5,032 nucleotides of DNA from Burkholderiales bacterium (GTDB lineage Bacteria; Pseudomonadota; Gammaproteobacteria; Burkholderiales; Burkholderiaceae_C): assembly GCA_005786815.1 (NCBI GenBank), contig SYDB01000231.1, positions 1-5,032 on the forward strand, in the 5' to 3' direction. Below are positions 1-5,032 of this stretch, piece by piece. The notes beneath the pieces are model-generated. The model had not been told where the DNA came from and did no database searches. It saw nothing but the letters and a program-made list of their open reading frames with translations. Every line of letters begins with the position of its first letter. Within the stretch, counting starts at the first letter, position 1. Both the position numbers and the translations under genes were made by a program.

Positions 1-706
1 AACTCGTGATGGGTCGTGAGACATCAGACAAGATACTGCGCACGGCGGGATCATCGGTACACAAAATCGCCGCGCCATAAAAAGGCATGCGGTGCAAGAA
101 CTCGATGAAGGCTTTTTTCAAATTATTGAAATCATGGCCATAAGTGTCCATATGGTCTGCATCAATATTGGTCACTACAGCCATGACTGGTAACAAATTT
201 AAAAATGATGCATCGGATTCATCCGCTTCCACCACGATGTAATTCCCTGAACCGAGTTGCGCATTGGCACCCGCACTGTTTAAGCGGCCACCAATCACAA
301 AGGTAGGGTCTAAGCCAGCTTCTGCCAAAACACTCGCCACCAAACTGGTGGTGGTGGTTTTGCCGTGTGTTCCTGCAATCGCAATGCCTTGCTTTAATCG
401 CATCAACTCTGCGAGCATGACAGCGCGCGGCACTACAGGTATTAACTTCGCATGCGCGGCCACAACTTCTGGGTTGTCTGCTTGAACGGCTGTTGACGTC
501 ACCACAGCATCCGCACCCGCAATGTGCTCAACAGCATGGCCGATATATGTGCGTATGCCCAACCCCGCCAAGCGCTTCAATGCTGCGCTATCAGACACGT
601 CTGAGCCTGAGATGGCATAGCCTAAATTCAATAACACTTCTGCAATACCACTCATGCCAGAGCCACCAATGCCTACAAAATGGATATGGCGAATCGCATG
701 CTTCAT
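1..706 (-). CDS. murC: MurC, UDP-N-acetylmuramate--L-alanine ligase (partial, N-terminal part)
   Basis: MurC is the cytoplasmic ATP-dependent ligase that adds L-alanine to UDP-MurNAc, the first step of stem peptide assembly. The first 235 codons are present and the frame runs off the window edge without a stop; the family is usually about 460-490 residues, so about half is seen. The N-terminal UDP-binding domain shows [15 protein letters not shown] (9-23) and SGSD (33-36). The central ATPase domain has the P-loop GTHGKTTTT (112-120) with Lys116, [11 protein letters not shown] (158-168) and [14 protein letters not shown] (179-192), all typical of Mur[10 protein letters not shown] is also found in the recycling ligase Mpl, but the [12 protein letters not shown] start and the place after murG in a dcw cluster point to MurC. 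The ATG at 706 is set by the AAGGAG site 7 bases upstream and the immediate Rossmann strand. It overlaps murG by 4 bases. The C-terminal domain lies outside the window. Confidence 0.96.
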   Translation of the reverse strand, partial: MKHAIRHIHFVGIGGSGMSGIAEVLLNLGYAISGSDVSDSAALKRLAGLGIRTYIGHAVEHIAGADAVVTSTAVQADNPEVVAAHAKLIPVVPRAVMLAELMRLKQGIAIAGTHGKTTTTSLVASVLAEAGLDPTFVIGGRLNSAGANAQLGSGNYIVVEADESDASFLNLLPVMAVVTNIDADHMDTYGHDFNNLKKAFIEFLHRMPFYGAAILCTDDPAVRSILSDVSRPITS

Positions 707-1779
707 GCAACCACTCCTTGGCTTGCTAGTTGTTCACAGATCGCCACTGCTTTTTCTGTGGCATCGGTTTTACGCATGGCGTAAGCTTTTTCTGCAACTG
801 CGATTAATTTTTCGCGTGTGAGTGTTTGCAATAGATCTGCCAATCCCTGCGCTGTGAGCTCAGCTTGTGGCATGAGCCAAGCTCCTCCTGCATCGACAAC
901 AAATTTCGCATTGGTAGTTTGGTGGTCATCCACCGCATAGGGGAAAGGCACATAAATAGCCGCTACACCTATCGCCGCCAATTCTGTGACCGTACTTGCT
1001 CCAGCCCGCGCAATCACCACATCGGCATGGGCAAAAGCTTGGGCTGTATCCTCAATAAACGGTGTCAATGTGGCTTGCACATCTGCTTGTTCATACGCTG
1101 TACGCAATGCATCTATTTGCTTAGCACCACTTTGGTGGATAACTACAGGACGACGAAATTCCGATATCAAAGCCAATGCCTGAGGCACAACTGCGTTGAG
1201 TGCTTGTGCGCCTAAGCTCCCACCCACGACCAACAGCTGCAAAGGTCCATGGCGCTTGCTTAAGCGCTCCGCTGGACGCGCTTGTTTGACAAATGCTTCA
1301 CGCAATGGGTTTCCAATCCACTGTGCTTTTTTCAAAACATCTGGGAAAGTTGTCAATACAGATTGCGCAAATAGGGCCAGCACTTTGTTAGCCATGCCTG
1401 CTACAGAATTCTGTTCATGCACCACTAGCTTGTGTCCAGTCAGCGCAGCCATGAGGCCCGCAGGAAAGCTGATGTAGCCACCCATACCCAATACGACGTG
1501 GGGTTTGATGCGGCGCAACACTTGCACGCTTTGCCAAAACGCACGCAGCAAAGTGAAAGGCAAGGTGAATAAGGTCATGAGCCCCTTACCCCGAACGCCC
1601 GAGAACTGGATCTGTTCGAAGTCAAACCCATGCGGCGGGACCAACTGACTTTCCATGCTTGGCGCAGGGCCTCCCAACCAGTGCACATTCCAACCACGCT
1701 CACGCAAGCGATGTGCCACTGCCAAGCCGGGGAAAATATGACCGCCTGTTCCGCCAGCCATGATGAGCGCCGTTTTCAT
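703..1779 (-). CDS. murG: MurG, UDP-GlcNAc:lipid I N-acetylglucosaminyltransferase
   Basis: MurG transfers GlcNAc from UDP-GlcNAc to lipid I, making lipid II on the cytoplasmic face of the membrane; it is a peripheral GT-B fold enzyme (glycosyltransferase family 28). The 358-residue length is normal for the family. The N-terminal domain carries the glycine-rich loop GGTGGHIFP (9-17), a second Gly-rich loop GMGGY (98-102) and HEQNSVAG (121-128), with His14 and the HEQN segment near the acceptor site. The hydrophobic and basic stretch 65-95 fits the membrane-contact surface. The C-terminal UDP-GlcNAc domain has GGSLGAQ (186-192), HQSG (215-218), RAGASTVTE (258-266), whose Glu266 matches the ribose-binding Glu of E. 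coli MurG (E269), and DDHQTTNA (284-291). The ATG at 1779 directly precedes the first strand and the Gly loop, so the start is secure. The stop overlaps the murC start by 4 bases, placing lipid II synthesis next to the septal polymerase in one transcript. Confidence 0.97.
   Translation of the reverse strand: MKTALIMAGGTGGHIFPGLAVAHRLRERGWNVHWLGGPAPSMESQLVPPHGFDFEQIQFSGVRGKGLMTLFTLPFTLLRAFWQSVQVLRRIKPHVVLGMGGYISFPAGLMAALTGHKLVVHEQNSVAGMANKVLALFAQSVLTTFPDVLKKAQWIGNPLREAFVKQARPAERLSKRHGPLQLLVVGGSLGAQALNAVVPQALALISEFRRPVVIHQSGAKQIDALRTAYEQADVQATLTPFIEDTAQAFAHADVVIARAGASTVTELAAIGVAAIYVPFPYAVDDHQTTNAKFVVDAGGAWLMPQAELTAQGLADLLQTLTREKLIAVAEKAYAMRKTDATEKAVAICEQLASQGVVA
714..719 (-). promoter_or_regulatory. 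Strong ribosome binding site for murC
   Basis: AAGGAG on the minus strand, inside the last codons of murG, lies 7 bases before the murC ATG at 706. Sequence and spacing are near ideal, which fixes the murC start and suggests that murC can initiate well despite overlapping the murG stop. Confidence 0.8.
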
Positions 1780-3071
1780 AACCGCCCCCCATGCATCAGC
1801 ACGCGGTTTTCAAAGTCCACACGCAAGACCACTGCAATCGCTACCAAGTTCAACAAGATGGCCGAACCACCATAGCTCATCAATGGCAAGGTCAAACCTT
1901 TCGTCGGTAGTGCACCGAGATTCACCCCGATATTGATGAACGATTGAAAGCCGACCCATATGCCAACCCCTTGCGCCACCAAACCAGCGAATACACGGTC
2001 CATCGCGATGGCTTGGCGACCGATGTACATGATGCGGCGGGTTAACCACATGAACAAACCGATGATCACCACCAAGCCAACAAATCCAAACTCTTCACCA
2101 ATCACGGCTAATAGAAAGTCAGTGTGCGCTTCAGGCAACCAGTGTAATTTCTCGACACTGCCGCCTAAACCCACACCAAATATTTCACCTCTTCCAATCG
2201 CAATCAAAGAATGGGTCAGTTGATAGCCTTTGCCAATCGCATTGGTGGCACTCCAAGGATCGAGGTAGGCAAAGATGCGTTCGCGTCGCCATTCAGACGA
2301 AGCAATGATCAAAACAAACACACCGGCAATCAAGAAGGACATCACCAAGAACATCCGAGCATTCACGCCACCCAAAAACAAGATACCCATCGCAATAACG
2401 GCGATCACCATGAATGCGCCCATATCTGGCTCTACCAGCAATAAACCCCCAACAACGGCCACTGCAGCAGCCATAGGCAACACCGCTGCAAAGAACTGCT
2501 CTTTGATTTCCATTTTGCGCACCATGTAATTGGCGGCATACAACAACACGCCCCACTTCGCTAGTTCAGAGGGTTGGAAATTGATAAAACCAAAACTGAT
2601 CCAACGGCGTGCGCCATTGATGGTTTTGCCTACATAGGGAATAAGCACCACGATCAGCAACGCGATGGACACCACAAATACCCATGGACCAATACGCTCC
2701 CATGTATTCAATGGAATTTGAAAAGCAATCACTGCTGCAATGAACGCCACAATCAAAGAAATCGTATGGCGAAATAAGAAATGGGTGGATGAGTAGTTTC
2801 CGCCAGTGCGCGGGTTGTCAGGCAATGCGATGGAAGCGGAATACACCATCACCAAACCAAACATGAGCAAACCAAATGTGACCCACACCAAAGGTTGGTC
2901 AAAGCCTTTGACATGCACGGGCGCAGCCGTTGTTCGGGTGAACTCAGTTCCATGCACACGCACGGGTAATTCGTCGAATTCAGCTTGAGGTCGTGCGCCA
3001 AGCATGGCACGAATCGCTTGGAGCCAGCGCATAGGCAGACCTAGCGGAAGGCGTGCCATTAGTCCGTTCAT
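1776..3071 (-). CDS. ftsW: FtsW, SEDS-family septal peptidoglycan glycosyltransferase
   Basis: FtsW is the SEDS-family polymerase that joins lipid II into glycan strands at the division septum, working with the class B PBP FtsI within the divisome. The 431-residue product has a hydrophilic N-terminal tail of about 58 residues, then about ten predicted membrane helices (near 61-79, 101-119, 130-147, 169-183, 194-212, 217-235, 239-257, 319-343, 361-383 and 398-417) with a large loop at 258-317. Family motifs are NGARRWI (152-158), FQPSELAK (165-172), EPDMG (214-218), LPEAHTDF (312-319) and the C-terminal [13 protein letters not shown] (392-404). Asp318 in HTDF corresponds to the essential catalytic Asp of the family (D297 in E. 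coli FtsW). RodA is the main alternative, but the dcw setting between murD and murG and the FtsW-like GEEFGF and VYSASIALP segments favour FtsW. It overlaps murD by 4 bases at its start and murG by 4 bases at its end. Confidence 0.96.
   Translation of the reverse strand: MNGLMARLPLGLPMRWLQAIRAMLGARPQAEFDELPVRVHGTEFTRTTAAPVHVKGFDQPLVWVTFGLLMFGLVMVYSASIALPDNPRTGGNYSSTHFLFRHTISLIVAFIAAVIAFQIPLNTWERIGPWVFVVSIALLIVVLIPYVGKTINGARRWISFGFINFQPSELAKWGVLLYAANYMVRKMEIKEQFFAAVLPMAAAVAVVGGLLLVEPDMGAFMVIAVIAMGILFLGGVNARMFLVMSFLIAGVFVLIIASSEWRRERIFAYLDPWSATNAIGKGYQLTHSLIAIGRGEIFGVGLGGSVEKLHWLPEAHTDFLLAVIGEEFGFVGLVVIIGLFMWLTRRIMYIGRQAIAMDRVFAGLVAQGVGIWVGFQSFINIGVNLGALPTKGLTLPLMSYGGSAILLNLVAIAVVLRVDFENRVLMHGGRL
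1785..1790 (-). promoter_or_regulatory. G-rich ribosome binding site for murG
   Basis: A run of six G on the minus strand, inside the last codons of ftsW, lies 5 bases before the murG ATG at 1779. It can pair with the CCUCC core of 16S rRNA with one G-U pair, so it is a plausible but imperfect site. No better site is visible nearby, and the 4-base overlap with ftsW suggests coupled initiation (inference). Confidence 0.5.
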
Positions 3072-4606
3072 AGCTGCACGCCTCCATGGACATCTAGCTC
3101 TAACCCTAAATCGAGGGCCAAGCCTTGCACCGCTTGTGCGAATATTTCGCCGCGGTGCACATAGTTTTTAAACATATCGAAACTTGCACAAGCTGGCGAC
3201 AACAACACGGCATCCCCCGTCTGGGCTAAGTGTTGGCACTGCTTGACTGCGTCTTCTAAGCTTGCAGCGTCATGCATGGGCACCCCTGTCCTTTGCAACA
3301 CCTGACGCAATTCGGCTGCATCTTTTCCAATCAATACGATAGAGCGGACAAATTGTTGAATGGGTACACGCAATGGAGAGAAATCTTGCCCTTTGCCTTC
3401 GCCGCCCAATACCAACACGATGCGACGATCTGCCCCCACGCTATTGATGGCTGCGACAGTAGCGCCCACATTGGTGCCTTTGCTGTCGTCGATGTATTCA
3501 ACATCTTGCAAAACGGCAATAGACGATACACGATGGGGTTCGCCACGGTATTCGCGCAAGGCATACAACATGGCAGCCAATGGTGCACCCGTTGTACTCG
3601 CTAATGCCAACGCCGCCATGGCATTGAGTGCGTTATGGCGCCCACGGATACGCAATGCATCTACTGGCAATAGGCGCTGGACATACATATCAGATTCATT
3701 TGGTACGCGTGACTTTTTGGTGTCATCCGTATCCAATATACGTACCAACCAAGTCATGCCATTGACAGTCTCTAGTCCCCAATCACCAGGCTGCGTGGGC
3801 ATGTCAGCGCCAAATCGCATCACTTCACGCGGGGTTTGTTTGCTTGCTTTGGTTTTGACAACGGGTGCAGGTAGCATGGCTATCACCTGTGCGTCGTCTC
3901 GGTTTAACACCATGCAAGCATGTTGGCCAAAGATGTGCGCTTTGGCTTGTGCATAGGCTTGCATATCGCCATGCCAATCCAAATGGTCTTGGGTCACGTT
4001 CAGCACAGTCGCTGCAGTGGGTGTAAATGTGTCTACCTGATCGAGCTGGAAACTTGACAACTCCAGCACCCACGCTTGTGGCCACTCAGACTGTTCTTGG
4101 TCCATCACAACCGACAAGGTGTCGAGCAAAGTAGGACCAATATTTCCCGCCACTGCTACACGAAGTCCAGCACGCTCTAACAATTGGCCGGTCAACCCAG
4201 TGACCGTTGTTTTGCCGTTGGTGCCCGTAATCGCTAAGACGTGTGGTGCGTATTGCGCATCTGTTTTTAATTCTTCCAAAGCTTGTGCAAACAAGGTGAG
4301 TTCCGTGCCCACCCATAAACCTGCTGCTTTTGCTGCTTGCCATACGGGTGCCACCGCTTCGGGCGTTAAACCAGGGCTTTTGAAGACAGCACGAATTGGC
4401 TGCCCCTCTATCAAAGACGCATCGAATGGCGCATGCTTGAACACCACGCTGGGATGCTCTTCTTTTAGCTGTGCAAGATGCGGCGGTTGTTCGCGCGTGT
4501 CTACGACCACTACATCTGCGCCATGACGGGCGCACCAACGCACCATGGCAAGTCCTGAGTCACCTAGACCCAAGACAAGCACAGAGAGTTGTTGTAATGC
4601 GCGCAT
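3068..4606 (-). CDS. murD: MurD, UDP-N-acetylmuramoyl-L-alanine--D-glutamate ligase
   Basis: MurD is the cytoplasmic ATP-dependent ligase that adds D-glutamate to UDP-MurNAc-L-alanine. The 512-residue product shows the three Mur ligase domains. The N-terminal Rossmann-like UDP-binding domain has GLGDSGLA (13-20) and SPGL (77-80). The central ATPase domain has the P-loop GTNGKTT (128-134), NIG (155-157), ELSSFQL (182-188) and [11 protein letters not shown] (203-213). Lys222 in AKAHIF matches the carbamylated lysine of the family (K198 in E. coli). The C-terminal domain has RGRHNALNA (321-329), DDSKGTN (373-379), GGEGKGQDF (401-409) and [10 protein letters not shown] (470-479). It is about 70 residues longer than the 438-residue E. 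coli enzyme; the extra length seems to lie near 108-120, 250-262, 290-310 and at the C-terminus. No key motif is missing, so it should be active. The ATG at 4606 is chosen because the Rossmann strand begins at once and mraY ends 7 bases upstream. The stop overlaps the ftsW start by 4 bases. Confidence 0.97.
   Translation of the reverse strand: MRALQQLSVLVLGLGDSGLAMVRWCARHGADVVVVDTREQPPHLAQLKEEHPSVVFKHAPFDASLIEGQPIRAVFKSPGLTPEAVAPVWQAAKAAGLWVGTELTLFAQALEELKTDAQYAPHVLAITGTNGKTTVTGLTGQLLERAGLRVAVAGNIGPTLLDTLSVVMDQEQSEWPQAWVLELSSFQLDQVDTFTPTAATVLNVTQDHLDWHGDMQAYAQAKAHIFGQHACMVLNRDDAQVIAMLPAPVVKTKASKQTPREVMRFGADMPTQPGDWGLETVNGMTWLVRILDTDDTKKSRVPNESDMYVQRLLPVDALRIRGRHNALNAMAALALASTTGAPLAAMLYALREYRGEPHRVSSIAVLQDVEYIDDSKGTNVGATVAAINSVGADRRIVLVLGGEGKGQDFSPLRVPIQQFVRSIVLIGKDAAELRQVLQRTGVPMHDAASLEDAVKQCQHLAQTGDAVLLSPACASFDMFKNYVHRGEIFAQAVQGLALDLGLELDVHGGVQL
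3081..3085 (-). promoter_or_regulatory. Strong ribosome binding site for ftsW
   Basis: GGAGG on the minus strand lies inside the last codons of murD, 9 bases before the ATG at 3071. It is the best argument for placing the ftsW start at 3071 and not at the internal in-frame Met codons 5 or 14. It therefore supports the long N-terminal tail of FtsW as real protein. Confidence 0.75.
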
Positions 4607-4613
4607 TGGATGT

Positions 4614-5032
4614 TTACCTTAATTTCAAAGTAGACATACCCACCAAGCACAAGAGCATGGTGATGATCCAAAACCGCACCACCACTTGGGTTTCGGTCCA
4701 ACCTGATTTTTCAAAATGGTGGTGTAGAGGCGCCATCTTCAAAATGCGTCGGCCTGCGCCGTATTTTTTCTTGGTGTATTTGTAGTAGCCCACCTGCAAC
4801 ATCACAGACAGCGCTTCCACCACAAATATTCCACCCATGATGGCCAGCACAATTTCTTGGCGCACGATCACCGCGATCGTGCCCAATGCGCCGCCTAGTG
4901 CCAAGGCACCCACGTCCCCCATGAACACTTGGGCCGGATGGGTGTTGAACCACAAAAATGCCAAACCCGCACCCGCCATGGCAGCGCAAAAAATCATCAA
5001 TTCACCAGAGCCTGGGATATACGGAAATATCA
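4614..5032 (-). CDS. mraY: MraY, phospho-MurNAc-pentapeptide transferase (partial, C-terminal part)
   Basis: MraY is an integral membrane enzyme that transfers phospho-MurNAc-pentapeptide from UDP to undecaprenyl phosphate, giving lipid I on the inner face of the cytoplasmic membrane. The frame is open to the window edge, so the N-terminal part (roughly two thirds of a usual 360-390 residue protein) is missing; 138 complete residues remain, ending at a TAA at 4616-4614. Visible residues, numbered from the first whole codon at 5030: the FPYIPGSGE lead-in (2-10), the family signature [14 protein letters not shown] (28-41) whose Asp39 matches the third catalytic Asp of the family (D267 in E. coli), and the conserved LHHHFE (102-107) with its His triad near the active site. 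Hydrophobic stretches at about 12-28, 42-56, 59-79 and 116-133 fit its last membrane helices. A possible TTG start at 5000 is an internal Leu, since homology continues upstream of it. It is followed after 7 bases by murD, consistent with one operon. Confidence 0.97.
   Translation of the reverse strand, partial: IFPYIPGSGELMIFCAAMAGAGLAFLWFNTHPAQVFMGDVGALALGGALGTIAVIVRQEIVLAIMGGIFVVEALSVMLQVGYYKYTKKKYGAGRRILKMAPLHHHFEKSGWTETQVVVRFWIITMLLCLVGMSTLKLR
4617..4620 (-). promoter_or_regulatory. Weak ribosome binding site for murD
   Basis: Read on the minus strand, AAGG lies across the last sense codons of mraY, with 10 bases between it and the ATG of murD at 4606. The pairing is short and the spacing long, so it is a modest site. 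Ribosomes finishing mraY 7 bases upstream may help initiate murD (inference). Confidence 0.45.
4862..4882. repeat. Perfect 8-bp inverted repeat with 5-base loop inside mraY
   Basis: GCACGATC at 4862-4869 and GATCGTGC at 4875-4882 are perfect reverse complements separated by ACCGC. The repeat falls in the codons for the conserved MraY stretch TIAVIVR (residues 51-57 of the visible part). It could form a stable mRNA hairpin, but there is no T-run after it on either strand, so it is not an intrinsic terminator. A chance product of Ile, Val and Ala codons is the simplest explanation. Confidence 0.5.

Noticed and set aside
347..358. Four tandem GGT triplets, resembling a microsatellite.
   Set aside because: On the minus strand these are four ACC codons for the Thr run of the MurC P-loop (Thr117-Thr120), a conserved protein feature.
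264..729. Plus-strand frames of 73 and 78 codons opposite murC.
   Set aside because: They are antisense to MurC residues with clear motifs (P-loop, DESD, GIGGSG), and neither has a visible family or start signal.
3360..3956. A 198-codon open frame on the plus strand opposite murD.
   Set aside because: It lies entirely antisense to well-supported murD codons, has no convincing ribosome binding site or recognisable protein family, and its composition is what the complement of murD codons would give.
4086..4538. A 150-codon minus-strand frame overlapping murD in another frame, and a 135-codon plus-strand frame at 4119-4526.
   Set aside because: Both overlap the conserved murD domains. The translations are rich in Arg, Ser, Cys and Thr with no motifs, as expected for out-of-frame reading.
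4607..4613. The only intergenic gap, considered as a possible promoter or terminator.
   Set aside because: Seven bases cannot hold either, and no T-run or hairpin flanks it. It fits continuous transcription from mraY into murD.
4998..5000. A TTG that could serve as the start of a short 128-residue protein at the right edge.
   Set aside because: MraY homology (FPYIPGSGE) continues upstream in the same frame to the window edge, so this is an internal Leu codon of a truncated gene.

Overview
The window is a segment of a division and cell wall (dcw) cluster, lying entirely on the minus strand. In transcription order (from high to low coordinates) it holds mraY (5' end cut off by the window edge), murD, ftsW, murG and murC (3' end cut off). 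Almost every base is coding. The only gap is 7 bases between mraY and murD, and the three later junctions are all 4-base ATGA overlaps.

The proteins look like those of a betaproteobacterium of the order Burkholderiales, probably near the Comamonadaceae. This judgement rests on the gene order mraY-murD-ftsW-murG-murC, a MurD of over 500 residues, an FtsW with a long cytoplasmic N-terminus, and the general wording of the protein sequences. Base composition appears close to 50% GC, moderate for that group and compatible with a freshwater lineage. Genus cannot be fixed from this window, and the assignment comes from recalled family patterns, not a search.

Layout: 5032-4614 is the C-terminal third of MraY (lipid I synthesis at the membrane). 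4606-3068 is MurD (D-Glu addition in the cytoplasm). 3071-1776 is FtsW (the septal peptidoglycan polymerase of the SEDS family). 1779-703 is MurG (lipid II synthesis). 706-1 is the N-terminal half of MurC (L-Ala addition). In the pathway MurC and MurD act early on UDP-MurNAc, MraY attaches the finished pentapeptide precursor to undecaprenyl phosphate, MurG adds GlcNAc to give lipid II, and FtsW polymerises lipid II at the division septum with its partner transpeptidase FtsI. MurE and MurF, needed between MurD and MraY, are expected upstream of the window; ddl, ftsQ, ftsA and ftsZ are expected downstream.

I see no promoter, terminator, RNA gene, mobile element or CRISPR array. All plus-strand reading frames look like shadows of the conserved minus-strand genes. 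I found no evidence of an undescribed system. The points worth a second look are modest: the serial start-stop overlaps, the extra segments in MurD, the long FtsW N-terminus, a G-run at the ftsW-murG junction and a perfect inverted repeat inside mraY.
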